Source of the DNA: Ophiosphaerella korrae
Taxonomy: Eukaryota; Ascomycota; Dothideomycetes; Pleosporales; Phaeosphaeriaceae
Direction of reading: 5' to 3'
Length of the DNA: 64,000 nt
NCBI GenBank assembly: GCA_028456385.1
Contig: JALNQF010000154.1
Location: 40,198-104,197 of the forward strand
Numbering within the stretch: position 1 is the first letter of the stretch; the number at the start of each line of letters is the position of its first letter. This document shows positions 43,650-54,978 of the stretch, one piece after another. Position numbers and translations under genes: made by a program. Under the pieces are notes generated by a model. It ran no database searches and was not told where the DNA came from. It saw nothing but the letters and a program-made list of their open reading frames with translations.

Positions 43650-44680
43650 CTAACCTAACCTAGTTCTCTACGTTACTTACGCTCCTACTCTTAGTCCTTC
43701 TCCTCTTCTTTCTCCTCCTAATACTTATCTTAACGTTCCTCTTAACGCTATTTTTACTAATCTTAAATATTAGGACTATCTAAGATAACTATACTAAAAA
43801 ATTATAGAAGCTATAGATAATTTAAGAACTTTACCTCCTATAGTATATATAAAAGGCTATATCTAACTTATACTCTCTAAGCTTCTTATATATAGAGTAG
43901 GAAAAGCCTACTATATAAAAGAGGATAAATACTTTATCTTACTAGTTTTATTTATAAGTATTATATCTCTACTTTCTCTTAGGAGGGACAGTATCGTAGT
44001 ATCTATAGTAAAATAGTTGCTTCTAAAGTTAAAATTAATTACTAGTATACCTAACTTTAATTACAATAAATAGATAATTTTAGATACAATATATTACTAC
44101 GTAACTATTAAGATAAGTAATAAAAAAGTTAAGGGCTTCTTTAAAGGCTTATAAAACTTAGAAGTAAAAATCTAGGTAGCTTTAGGTTAGGTCTATATAC
44201 TATTAGGTAACCTAGAGAATAGAATAGTTAAGATTAGGAAAGTAGAGAAGATAGTAGAGGGTTTAGCAGACGTAATATTTAAGGAGATAGTAGTAATAGA
44301 TATATACTCCTTATACTAAGGAGAGTAAAAATTAATATCTATACCTTGTCTTTTATAGAATAATAATATAAAAACTTCCTCCTCTATATATTATTATAAC
44401 TAAGTTATTAAATCTAATAAGTAAAAGATATAGTATTACTAGTTTTAATTTGTACTATAACAAAAAAAATCTTGCACTAGCTTTAAGCCTTAAAACCTAG
44501 CTTTAGCTATAGCGTATCTAAACCCTAAATACTATATATCTATACATGCAAGAAGAAATCTACTAAAAAAGTACTAGACTAAAATACTAATAGTAGTAGG
44601 GAGCTATATATAGAATAAAATAAGGTTGTAGTATTAATAGAGCTTATTCTATTGTTTTTTGTAGAGATTTCTTAGAATAC
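43650..44680 (+). pseudogene. Coding ghost, family unknown
   Basis: One plus-strand frame is much less interrupted than is usual in this window. From about 43,688 to 44,340 I count roughly 11 stops in some 217 codons, including a clear run of more than 40 codons. The start is proline/serine-rich (PTLSPSPLLSPPNTYLNVP). A mixed hydrophobic and charged protein follows, with stretches such as RTLPPIVYIKGYI, YRVGKAYYIKEDKYFILLV and LGNLENRIVKIRKVEKIVEG. Stops fall at positions consistent with former Trp and Gln codons. I do not recognise the family, and neither end is fixed. It may be a transposon protein or a duplicated host gene caught by RIP. Confidence 0.35.
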
Positions 44681-47273
44681 TAAATAAAACTTTTTTTAGC
44701 TTCTTAAATATCTAGAGTTAAAAGTATATAACTAAATAAGTAATTAAAACAAAGAAGAGAGTAGGTAGTAGTGTATACATAATTAGCAAATAAGAATAGT
44801 AATATACGCTAAAAAGGGCGATATTACTAGTAAAGGGTAGGCTTAAGCTTCTAGAGGACTTAGAGAGCGATATTAGCTTAAAGCTATAGCCTAGAAATAT
44901 ATAACTTTATATATATGCAAATCTATATAAGTAAGTTACTAGGATATTAGCGAGTTAAACTTAAGTGCATATTATAAAGATACTTAGTATAGGATTAGCT
45001 TAAATAGTCGAAGATAATAATTTAAAGGATATTTTAACTTTAATAGGAAATAGTATAATAACTAGTAAGCTATCTATAAAAATCTAAGCGGCTAGTTTAA
45101 ACACTAGTAAAAGTACTAGTATAGATTACAAAGTTATTAGAGGACGACGTAGATATAAATATAAATCCCTAATCTATAGTATAATTTATAGCAACTTAGT
45201 ATTTTTATATAGTTAAAGAACTTTACCCTAAGGTTACTACTATAGTCTAGGTAGTAGAACAGGTTACTAGTGTAGAAGGTACTATCCTTAACTAGCTAGT
45301 TTCCTAACTAAACTAACTATAAATAAAGGCTAATAATTATAGAGTATTCTCTTAAGTAAGAGATAAAGTTAGTATAAGAGCTAGTCCTTACTTATTTAAG
45401 TCTTTTTAATACGTAATTACTAGTATTTAGTAATTTACCTTTTAGTCTAAACGCTATTATCTTTTATCTACAATCTTATACTATCCTAGTCTACACTTAT
45501 AACTTATTACTATAGAATCTACTATATAAGTTATTAAAAGTAAAGCTAAAAGTTATAAAAATTAGGAGCTTGTTATAGTAGCTAAAGTTATTAATAAGGA
45601 TCTTAATAGGTAAAGTAAATTAAGGAAATATTATTAGACCTTATTGCTGTACTAATTATAGTAGGATTAGAAAGTCTAGAACCTAAGAAAATAAAGCCTA
45701 CTAGCTAACTACTAGTAGTTAATATATTAATCTATTATTTTCTTGTAAAAAACTTAGAGCTATATAGTAATAAAGATTCTACTAAGATAGCTAGGTATTT
45801 ATAAAGTAAACTTAAGGTATAAAGTTTATAGAAAAGAGGCTTTTATTAGATATAAGAATATAAGAAGTCTATAATAAATAAATTTAATATAGAATAATTA
45901 TATTAGAACCTAAGCAATTTAGAAACCCCTTAACAATAGAATATATTTACTTCTACTTATTATTTAGGTCTTAAGTTACTACTATAGACTTAACTAAACC
46001 TACTATAGTAGAATCTACTAGTGTAGTCTCTATTTCTTCTATCTTCTAACTTATTTTCTCTAACTTCTAATTTATTTTTTTAAGAACTTCTAAGATTTTA
46101 TTAAGTTTACTTAGTTAGTTAGTAGAGAATATAATTAAAGGTGTCTTATACCTTACTTTAAAAGAGGTAAATCTAGATAACTATAATTTAGGTCCTAAGC
46201 TTTATAGTAACTATATTTTAGTTTCTACTAATTATACTTCCCTTTTTACTAGTAGTATATATTGTAGACCTACACGAAATAATAAGTACTAATATTAAAT
46301 ATATAGGTAAACACTATACTACTTATACGTGCTAAAAATTAAGTATCTTAATCTAAGGATACGTATATCTATCTATATCTATATATATAGTAGAGCTACT
46401 TATAATATTATTAAGAGGCTATCCTTATACTAGTAGATAACACTAGCTAGTAAAAAGTTAGTCTTAACTATAGTAACTATAGTAATTTAAGAGATATAAT
46501 AGTAAAGGCTTAGCTATAGGATTAAACTATAATTATTTAATAAAATATAAGGCTTAGGGGTGTTCTAGAAATATATTAAGGTTTAGCTAAGACGACGCTA
46601 AAAACATAGCTATTAAAAGGACGCAATTACTCTAGTAAGAAGAGACGTAGGTCTTTAGCCTTTTGTATAGTACCTCTATATTTAAATATAGCGATTATTA
46701 GCTTATGTATAATTAGCTACTATTTTAAGAGCTATACGTAACTTCTAGAATCTAATAGGTCTAAACAATGTTAGACGACAAGAAACATTATAGGGTTAGG
46801 TAGCCTAATAAGTTTAGACGCTATACTATTTTCTAACAAACCCTTAAAGGTTTATCTAAATTTAATATAGCGATAGTACTTTATAGCTTAATAAAATCCT
46901 CTCCCTTTTACTTTACTCTAATATATAAATCTTTATATAATTTATATCTCTTTACCTTATTGTAATTTAAAAAGTGTATACTATCTAAAGCGCTACTATT
47001 TAGAGAACGCGTTGCTTTATTTTCTTATAAGAGCTTAGGTACTTAATTAAATCTAGCTTTAAGCTATATACTATTATTTCTACTTATTTATTGCTATTAG
47101 GATAGAAAAACTAAGATATAAACTATAATAGCTATATTACGTAGTATCTCTAAGGGTAGCTATATAATAGGTAGTATAGAATTATAAGAAGTAATAGTAT
47201 ATATCTAGATCTTTATCCTAATTATCTAACTAGGCTTAATAGACTAGGCTTAATAATACTCTATAGGGCGAGA
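44681..47273. other. Degenerate repeat-derived DNA, no resolvable gene
   Basis: Saturated RIP sequence, slightly less depleted of CA near 46.56-46.80 kb. I see nothing in it that can be named. Confidence 0.5.
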
Positions 47274-47712
47274 ACTATAGTAAGATTTAGTAGAGATATT
47301 GTATAGAGTTAGAAGTAGAATAGTAAGTTAGTATATTATAATTTTTGTTAAACCTAGAAATTCTAGTATAGTATTTCTAAAAGTAGTAGTTAAGTAGTTC
47401 TAGCTAATTATATATATATAGTATACATCTATAGGAAGGTAAGTACTCTAGTAAGCTAGATACCTACTAAAATAAACTTAAGTTAAAATCTTATTACTAT
47501 AATAGTATATTACTAGCCTTCTAGTAGTTATACTATACGTGTTTAATAGCTATTAGTAGTAGAATAAAGTAAAAGGTAAGCGCTAATCTTAGATCTAGCT
47601 ATATAGGCCTAATATATCTACGTTGTATTAGTTATACTAAGTTAAAAAGAAGTAGAAGATTTACTTAAACTTATATCTTACTAACTATATAGTTAGTAAA
47701 GCTAGAAACTAG
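47274..47712 (+). repeat. Dispersed ~440-bp repeat, copy 1
   Basis: This is 439 bp that align along their whole length with 60,702-61,158 in the same orientation. Shared landmarks are ACTATAGTAA at the start, TATAATTTTTGTTAAACC, TAGTATACATCTATAGG, CTTAGATCTAGCTATATAGG, a 22-bp palindrome, and AAACTAG at the end. Most differences are C/T or G/A, as expected from RIP. The one clear length difference is an 18-bp stretch present only in copy 2. Similarity stops at both ends. It may be a solo LTR, a MITE or a piece of a larger element. I see no clear terminal repeats or target duplication. Confidence 0.85.
47678..47699. repeat. 22-bp perfect palindrome in repeat copy 1
   Basis: TTACTAACTAT is followed directly by its own reverse complement. 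The same palindrome is unchanged in the second copy at 61,124-61,145, close to the right-hand end of the repeat. Confidence 0.9.
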
Positions 47713-48419
47713 AGGTAGTATAGTAGTTCTAGAGTCCTAAAAGCTTAGTTACAAGGTAGTTACGTAGTATTAGTAGTAGTAATAGAGAATAAGCTAATTA
47801 GAGCTAGGTTATTATCTAGTAAAAGAGCTACTTAGCACTAATTACTTGTCTTGCACTTAAGTTAAGATAGACATAGCTAAATAGTACTCTTTAAGCGTAC
47901 GTATCTATTTCCCTTCTTTTACTATACTAACTATAGGTTAATACTACTAGATAAAGTATTAGCTATAGTAGAGTTATCTTTATTTTCCTAATAAAAGCAA
48001 AAGATACTTACTTTAGTTATTAAGTTAACAAGTAGGAGTCTCTAAGCTACTATAAGAATAAGCCTTCTTATTAGACTAAGTAAAGAGATAAGATAATTTA
48101 ATCTAATAAATCTATCTATAGAAGAAGGCGTCTTTATATAGATATTTCTATTATAGTTTCTAAAGCTACTTATATAAGATTTCTAAGAAATAAGTAATAG
48201 CTATATAGTAAGTAACTATAAACAAGTAATAAACTAATTATATATAAGATTAAAGCTAGGAGAAAGGAGCTACTATATAGGAGGTATCTACTATATCTCT
48301 ATAGCGAATTATTAATAGTACGTTTTAACGGCCCCTTAAGAGGCTATTAAAATTTAGTTTAGTGTTAGTACTTCTTAGTACCCTATAGAATTTTCTTTCT
48401 TTTACTTTTCCTTTATAGA
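47713..48419. other. Old RIP-mutated flank of the LTR element
   Basis: About 700 bp of saturated sequence lies between the dispersed repeat and the retrotransposon. No gene is seen. It forms the left side of the retrotransposon's insertion site. Confidence 0.6.
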
Positions 48420-48424
48420 TAGCT
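48420..48424 (+). other. Target-site duplication, left (TAGCT)
   Basis: The five bases TAGCT directly before the 5' LTR are repeated directly after the 3' LTR (55,441-55,445). A 5-bp duplication is usual for Ty3/gypsy integrases, and it shows that the element inserted as one unit that has not recombined with another copy. Confidence 0.9.
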
Positions 48425-48831
48425 TGTTACAGTAGTAACGAGGGAAACCGAGATAGAACCAATTAGTCCACGCTTAGCTACTAACAAAGCATAAGATAAG
48501 CGGGGTAACAACCTATAGGACAACGAGTTCGATTAGGAAGCTAACTACAACATAGACACGTAACGAATTCGTAAATTCGCGATCTTAGCAAATACAAAGT
48601 AACGAAGCTGCTAAGATATTATTACTATATAGTTAGTAGCAATGCGTATTATTAGGATAGTATTAGTAATTCAATCCTTTGACTATAGAACGCTAATACA
48701 AGATAGTTGCAAAACATCTTCTATTGTTTATAAGTTATTGTAGATCCTTACACGAACTTTTATTATTACCTTACAATCTACTAACCCTTCTAAGATAGGT
48801 ACCTGTAGTTAATAATAGGAGGCCCGTTACA
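48425..48831 (+). repeat. 5' LTR (407 bp)
   Basis: It starts TGTTAC and ends GGCCCGTTACA; the ends are short inverted repeats (TGT...ACA). It matches 54,979-55,440 throughout, except that it has one copy of a 55-bp segment (48,560-48,614) that is doubled in the 3' LTR. Most single-base differences are C/T or G/A, as RIP would cause. It would have carried the promoter and polyadenylation signals of the element, but none can be picked out confidently. The bases directly after it (48,832 onwards, CCTTGCTAATTTAG) are where a tRNA primer-binding site should be; I could not match them to a tRNA. Confidence 0.92.
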
Positions 48832-48940
48832 CCTTGCTAATTTAGTTATTGCGAGAAGCAAAGCGTAAGTAGCGCGTAGTCTAGCTAACACAATAGTAGA
48901 AAGCTTAATAAGTAAAGCCCTTAGGAGTAGTTATAAGTTA

Positions 48941-49906
48941 GATAGTACTATATAGGAAACGATTAAGGATCGTATAAATAAACTAATTAACAACAAAGAG
49001 GATATAAAGATAGTAATTAAAGCACTAGAAACGTAGAATAAGGAACTATAAGACTATTTAAAATAGAACAAAGTATAAATTAAAGCTATTATTAAAGGCT
49101 AGAACTAGATAGAATTAATTACCTAACGACTAGAAATAAGTGCAACAAAAAAACTACCTAAGATACCTATCTTTAAGAAGTTTAATAAGACAAGGGAAAA
49201 ACTAAAACCTTTTATAGCCTTAGCACAACTCTAGATAGACGTATAAGTACTATACTTCGACACAGAAGAAAAGAAGGTAATATATATTAGAATATATCTT
49301 AAAGAAAATATAATAAGATAGTTTAAACCTTACTAGACAGACTATATAACACACGCTCTAATAACCTAAAAGGACGAAACAAGAGCTATCTTTAGAAGTT
49401 ACAAATACTTTACTAGACGAATAAGAGCAGTATTTAGAGATATAGACATTACTTAACAAGCTAAAGAATAGCTAGAAAAGCTTATATAAAGCTAGAGTAT
49501 TCTAGAGTACGTATTATAGTTTAAACAACTATTACAAAATATAGAGTAGAATAAGTTAGCCTTAATATTATAATTTAAATAAGGACTAAACTTAAAAATC
49601 TAATACAAAATAATTTACATAGAAAAACCCTAAACGCTAGAAGCTCTAAAATAATAGGTAATATAAATTAACAACAATCTTTAAGAATAGAAGAAGAATA
49701 AGTATAGAGGTTACACCTAGAATTAGAATAAAGGAGACCTTATAATCCTCAACGCTAACAAGGACAAGAAGAGGAAGAAGAACAAAGACTTTACGTACTA
49801 CAACTATAGTAAGAAAGGCTACTACGCGAAAGACTACTAATTATAAAAGAAAAGGGATATAGCATACTATAAATATAGGAAACTAGGATACTTTGCAAAA
49901 GACTAT
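48941..49906 (+). pseudogene. Gag region with two CCHC zinc knuckles
   Basis: The N-terminal part reads as a typical retrotransposon Gag: IPIFKKFNKTREKLKPFIA near 49.17 kb, then a Trp-rich helical region whose Trp codons are now TAG/TAA. Two zinc knuckles follow, at 49,796-49,837 and 49,865-49,906, each with C-X2-C-X4-H-X4-C spacing. In both, every Cys is now Tyr (TGC/TGT to TAC/TAT) and the His position is also Tyr (CAC to TAC). The second reads YYKYRKLGYFAKDY. Gag would form the virus-like particle and package the RNA. None of the zinc ligands survives. Confidence 0.85.
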
Positions 49907-51079
49907 AGAAGTAAGAACCTAAGAAAAGATAAAGAAACTTAGTTAAAAATAACTAAGAACAAGAAAGAAGCACTAAAAGTACAAGCTAAACCTTAGGAGA
50001 AGGTAGTAGGGAGCAAAGAAGTATAATATACAATACTCTATTAGACCTTTTATTATAATAATAACTACTATATATATCTTTCTAGTAAATAGAGAGTAGT
50101 ATAGTTCCTATAGAAATAGAGATATAGAGTAGCTATAATAAAAGAAAGTAGAATAAAAGTATAGCTAGAAGAGATAGCCTATATAATAGACCTACTAATA
50201 GAAGATTTAGAAGGAGAAGAACCCTAGACCCTATTAATCTAGGCTAAAGAACGAGCACTAGATAAAGAGACTACTACGGCTTCCTCTAAAGAACTATAAG
50301 AAAGTAAAAGACAAGTTAGTATAAGAGGTATAGAATATACCTAGCTAGATATATATAGCTACAACGGCTACACAACGATAGATATAGAAGAGTAAGATAA
50401 AGAATAGAGATTTATTTAAATATACTTAATAGTTATAAGTATAGAGGAAGCGTATAAAGACTAGAAAGAACGTAATCCTAAAGAAATAAAGTTTACACTA
50501 TTTTAAGAATAGATAAAGTAATATATAGTTATAGTAGGAAGAATACCTATATAAAAAGAATAGTAGTACCTTGTAAGAAAAATACGATAGATTAACAAAG
50601 CCTATATACTAAGAGTACTAGTAGTATACTATATCCTAATAATAGACACACCTAGAAGAGATAAGTACTAGGAAGGAGATAATAAACTAATAGATCTAAA
50701 ACATCTAGTACACTTTAAAGTATTATAGATATTATACCTAGACAAGAATTATATTATATATAGAAACTCTAAAGCAAATAACAATATATAGCTTATATAG
50801 AGAAGAGGCTATAACTATATAAGAGTAATCCTAGTAGAAGATATCTAAGGATAGGAAATAATCCTAGAAGATAGATACGTAGTAGTAAGACCTAGTCTAA
50901 AACTATCTAAAAAATACGTCTAAGGAGGACTATAGTATAAGTATATATACAATAAATACTTAAAACACGAAGAATATAAGCTTAAAGTAGGCCTATAGCC
51001 TAAGAAAGATAGATAGTTTGTAAAGAAGCCTAAGTAAAAATAGCTAGAAGGCGTAGGAGGCCTATATATTATAAAAATA

Positions 51080-51300
51080 GGTACTTACTAAGAAAGAAAA
51101 GTATAATTAATAATTAATAGTAGAGCTACAAGAAACTTTATATTAAAGAAGTTTGTAGAAACACAAGGAATAAGGTATACAACAAAGAAATATCTTTAAC
51201 AATTAAGCACGATTAAAGGAAAACTATTCTAAGAACTTATTAGATTTAAAATAGTTCTCTCTACATTAAAACTAGAAAGAATAACAATTAAGAATATAGT
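51080..51300 (+). pseudogene. Retropepsin (aspartic protease) domain
   Basis: NSRATRNFILKKFVE at 51,116-51,160 corresponds to the family motif DSGAT followed by a hydrophobic stretch. The catalytic Asp is now Asn (GAT to AAT) and the next Gly is Arg (GGA to AGA), both G-to-A changes. It would have cleaved the Gag-Pol polyprotein. An unusually long linker of about 1.2 kb, rich in acidic and charged residues, separates it from the second zinc knuckle. Confidence 0.7.
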
Positions 51301-51599
51301 TATAGATATAACAACAATTAATAACAAATAAGATATAATACTAGGAATACTATAGTTATAAATAACTAACCTATAGATTAATTAGAAAATAGGAAAAATT
51401 AACTACTATAGAATAGACACGTTAAAAGCTAATATAAGCACTTGTAAAAGAGAATTCCCTAAAGAATACAAGAAATAGGAAAAACAACTTATAGAACCTA
51501 AAGATTACCTTCTAGAACATTAACTATAGGACCTAGCAATAGAACTAGTAGAAGGTAAAGACGTAGGATAGAGCCTAGTCTACTAAAAAATAGAAGAAG

Positions 51600-52300
51600 A
51601 GTCTAAAATTAAACGAACATTTATCTAGAATGTAATAAAAAAAGGATAGATAAGGGAATCTAAATCCTTAGTAGCGCATAGACTTATATTTATAGATAAA
51701 AAAGGAATAAGTAATAAGAGACTCTACGTAGATTTTAGGAAAACTAACGCAATTATAAACAAGAACTAATACCTATTACTATAAATAGATAGAATACAAG
51801 ATAGATTACGAAAAGTAAAAATCTTTACAAAACTAGATATTTAGAACGCGTACTACTAGATTAGAATTAAAAAAGGAGACAAATAGAAGACAGCGTTTAG
51901 AACATAGTACAGACTATACAAATATCTAGTTATACTATTTAGCTTAACAAACGCACTAGTAGCATTCTAAGAAAAGATTAATATAGTACTAAGAGAGTAC
52001 TTAGACGTATTTACATTTATATACCTAGATAACATCCTTATATTTTTAGAAATAGAGGAAGAATACGTACAACACGTACATAAAGTACTAGAGAAACTAG
52101 CAGAAAATAAACTATTTCTAAAAATAAGAAAATGCAAATTTTATATAAAGGAAATAGACTTCCTTAGATTTATTATTAAACTAGGAAAAATCAAGATCGA
52201 CCTAGAAAAGATTAGATTAATTAACAAATAGCTAATACTAAAAAACCTAAAAGAGGTACAACAATTTTATAGGTTAGCTAACTTTTGTAGAAAGTTAATA
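51600..52300 (+). pseudogene. Reverse transcriptase domain
   Basis: The fingers and palm are clear: DKKGISNKRLYVDFRKTNAI (about 51.70 kb), FTKLDI with its catalytic Asp retained at 51,836-51,838, YYQIRIKKGD-like text, then LFSLTNA-like text where the family has PFGLTNAP. The active-site YLDD is now YLDN: the codons are TAC CTA GAT AAC at 52,022-52,033, so the last Asp has been lost by G to A. The following IKFYIKEIDFL-like text and the thumb match Ty3/gypsy enzymes. It would have copied element RNA into DNA; it is inactive as it stands. Confidence 0.9.
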
Positions 52301-52439
52301 ATAGGATAGTTAGAAGATATAGAACTAATAACTAGACTTATAAAAAAGGATACGCTATTTAAGTAGATAAGAGAATACAATAAAGTATTTAAGAAAATTA
52401 AAAGAAAGTTTATAGAAAACCTAGTTATTAGAATATACA

Positions 52440-52830
52440 ACCTAGACCTACTAGTAGTAGTAAAGACAGACGCGTCTAACTTAGTCTATAGAATAGCACT
52501 AATACAAGAAGATCTAGAGACTAATAAGGAGTATTTAGTTAAATACTTTTCTAAGAAAATAAAGCTAGTAGAGCTTAACTATCTAATCTATAACAAAGAG
52601 ATACTAGCAATATACAAAGTATTTAAGTAATAGAGAGTATATTTACAAAGAGCAAAATACTAGACAAAGGTCTATATAGACTATAAGAACCTTATAGGAT
52701 TTATAACAAATAAAGAACTATTATAACGCTATACAAGATAGTAGGAGTTTCTATTAATATTTAATATAGAAATAATATATATAAAAGGGAAAGACAACTA
52801 ATTTGTAGACGCTCTTAGTAGAAGACTAGA
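52440..52830 (+). pseudogene. RNase H domain
   Basis: This domain directly follows the reverse transcriptase in the same frame. The four acidic positions appear to survive: Asp in KTDASN (52,469), Glu in LVELNY (52,571), Asp in YIDYKN (52,679) and Asp in FVDALSRR (52,808). YIKGKDN just before the last motif is typical of the gypsy RNase H and connection region. It would have degraded the RNA strand during reverse transcription. In-frame stops still interrupt it. Confidence 0.87.
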
Positions 52831-53039
52831 CTTACAAGAAGAAGTAAGCACTACTAGTATAGTTCTAATTAAGAACGAAGAAGGATATTTAGTCCTAAAT
52901 ACACCTAAAATAGCTACAACACTTAAAAGAACGAGTAGTAAGCTAGACGAATAGATTTAGAAAATAACGTAAGAAGCATCTAAAGAAATAGAAAAACTAG
53001 AAACTTAAGAAGGACTAGTACAAGCCTATAGAAGAATAT

Positions 53040-53780
53040 ATATTCTAAGAAAGATCTAAAGAGAATTTATATAACAATTCTACAAATTACTAGTATATAG
53101 ATACTAAGGTATTAACAAGATATTAAATAGACTCTTAAGGGACTATTATATCCTAAAGGTAAGATAACTAGTAATAGAAGTACTACGAGACTATATAGAA
53201 TACTATAGAAATAAACACAATAGATATATACTATACAGAATGCTACAACTAATAGAGATACTAGAATAACTATAAGGAATTATTACAATAGACTTTATTA
53301 CAAAATTACCTAAGTCTAAAGACCTAATATTAGGAGTTAAGTATAATAGAATCCTAATAATAGTAGATAAACTTATAAAGTACTTATACTTTAGACTATA
53401 TAAGGAAAAAAGTAGAATAGAAGTTATAGCTTACTAGGTTCTAGGAACTATAATTAGCTAACACAGACTACTAGATAAAATTATTATAGATAGAGACGTA
53501 AGATTTATATTAAAACTATAGAGAACAATAATAGTATAATTAGGAATTAAATATACAATATTAACAGTATACTACCTATAGATAGACAGACAATTAGAAC
53601 GCATAAATTAGATAGTAGAATAATACCTAAGATACTACCTTAATTACAACTAGAACAACTAGGTACAACTACTACCTATAGCACAACTAGTATACAACAG
53701 CGCAAAGAATATAGTAATAGGAGTAACACCTTTCTTTGTAAACTACGGATTCGAGCCTAATATATACTAGATACTAAGAA
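53040..53780 (+). pseudogene. Integrase with HHCC and DDE core
   Basis: The zinc-binding N-terminus lies at about 53.09-53.22 kb; its His and Cys positions are mostly Tyr now (for example TAT 53,192 and TAC 53,201 at the C-X2-C pair, followed by NKHNRY). The catalytic core keeps its acidic triad: Asp in TIDFITKLPKS (53,291), Asp in IIDRDVRF (53,489) and Glu in DRQLERIN (53,597). GVTPFFVNYGFEP near 53.73 kb is the typical C-terminal core motif. It would have inserted the element's DNA, and the 5-bp TAGCT duplication is consistent with this enzyme. Confidence 0.9.
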
Positions 53781-54149
53781 ACTAGATATCTTAGTCTCTA
53801 AGAAGAGAAAACTTCGCTAATAGACTTAAGAATATATAGGATTAACTAAGATAGGACGCAGAATTCCTATATAATCGCATAGCTAAGTACTACAATAAGA
53901 AATACAAAGAAGGACCCTAATTTAGAGAGAGAGAAAAAGTATAGTTAGTGTAGAAAAATATTAAGAGTAAGAAACTAAGCTTAAAATTAGACTACGTTAA
54001 GATAGGACTATATAAAATCGAGAAAGAAGTTACGCTAGTTATATTTAAATTAAAGCTACTAAACAAAATAAAGATACACCTAACCTTTTACGTAGTACTA
54101 CTTAAGATAGTACTATAAAACGTAGAACTACTAGTGTACAAAGTAGATA

Positions 54150-54325
54150 CGTATAGAGAATAAGAAGAATAGGAAGTAAAAGAAATCCTAGCACACTAGT
54201 TCTGTAATAGTAGGAACTACTATCTAGTAAAATAGATAGGTATAGACGAAAAAGGATAACTATAGGAAGAAATATAGGAACTAGAAGACAACCTTAATTG
54301 CCCTAAGAAACTAGAGGACTTCTAA
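54150..54325 (+). pseudogene. C-terminal chromodomain
   Basis: After the integrase, in the same frame, the text reads EVKEILAH, then RNYYLVKW-like and DEKG, then a WEE-type motif and LEDNLNCPKKLEDF. Several Trp and Arg/Gln codons are now stops. This matches the chromodomain fold of chromoviral integrases (two aromatic positions around YLVKW and a final W-E). Known: such domains guide integration to methylated-histone heterochromatin. That agrees with the element sitting inside a RIP-mutated repeat block. Confidence 0.85.
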
Positions 54326-54912
54326 CGTTAAAACCCTCTAGAACGCCTAGTAGCGAGTTAAGAAAACTAACGATACTATTACTAGATAGAGAGGCGATAG
54401 GAGCGCCTAATACAATAGGAGCTAGAGCAGCCTCTACTATATTATCTAAATCTAATTTAGCCTCTAAGGCACGAGACTATTTAGATAACTTAGCATTATT
54501 ATAAGCCTTTATCTTCTAAAGACGCTTAATACAAGAATAAAGCTCTACTAGCTTATAAAGAGTTAACTCGCGCTTAGCCTTAGTAGTAGTAAGCTATAAT
54601 AATAATTGCGCTTAAGCCCTATTAACAGCTCGCCCTATACAACTTAGTAGAAGGAGACTATATAGAAATTAAACACTTACACTCTATAAGCAAAACCCTA
54701 GAAGAAATACACTTATACTAGATATTAGCGAGAATATACTTGTTACAGTGTTTACTATCCTTCAAAGATATAAGATAAGTAAGACCTAATTTAGTATAAT
54801 AACAATATAGGAATATCTTAACTCTATTGCAAATAATACAAGCTACAAGGAGAAGTTTATTACGCTAGGACTAAGATAGTATAAAGAGTAATAAAGAACT
54901 AAGGATTAATAA
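54326..54912 (+). pseudogene. Possible C-terminal extension of gag-pol
   Basis: The gag-pol frame continues to look coding for some 190 codons beyond the TAA at 54,323. It includes long stop-free stretches such as QLALYNLVEGDYIEIKH with ISKTLEEIHLY (about 54.62-54.72 kb) and ILARIYLLQCLLSFKDIR. Most stops are TAG/TAA at positions where Trp or Gln would fit. It could be an unusual extension behind the chromodomain, or an ordinary 3' untranslated region that happens to read well. The frame one base earlier is also partly open, which weakens the call. Confidence 0.4.
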
Positions 54913-54964
54913 AAAAATAGGATTAATAACCTTAGTACTAGTATAGAGAAATAAGGGACTGCGT

Positions 54965-54978
54965 AGAAGAGGGAATAG
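54965..54978 (+). promoter_or_regulatory. Polypurine tract
   Basis: AGAAGAGGGAATAG lies immediately before the TGTTAC start of the 3' LTR. This is the usual position and composition of the plus-strand primer of LTR retrotransposons. Confidence 0.75.

Larger units (their letters stand above)
48941..54325 (+). pseudogene. gag-pol polyprotein, interrupted by many RIP stops
   Basis: Key codons of Gag (49,172), the zinc knuckles (49,796 and 49,865), protease (51,116), reverse transcriptase (51,836 and 52,022), RNase H (52,469 to 52,808), integrase (53,291 to 53,597) and chromodomain (54,158) all lie in one frame. A single polyprotein of about 1,800 residues, without a gag/pol frameshift, is therefore likely. 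The frame is broken by many TAG and TAA codons, mostly where Trp (TGG) or Gln is expected. Cys codons have become Tyr, and two catalytic Asp codons have become Asn. The start codon is lost; coding-like text begins near 48,941. TAA at 54,323-54,325 may be the true stop or a changed Gln codon, because the frame continues to look coding beyond it. Confidence 0.88.

Noticed and set aside
47232..47256. Short tandem TAGGCTTAATA units
   Set aside because: There are only two copies of about 12-14 bp in low-complexity DNA, too little to be called a repeat feature.
48832..48860. tRNA primer-binding site after the 5' LTR
   Set aside because: The position is right, but I could not match CCTTGCTAATTTAG to the 3' end of a tRNA. 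Mutation or self-priming may be the reason, so no feature is called.
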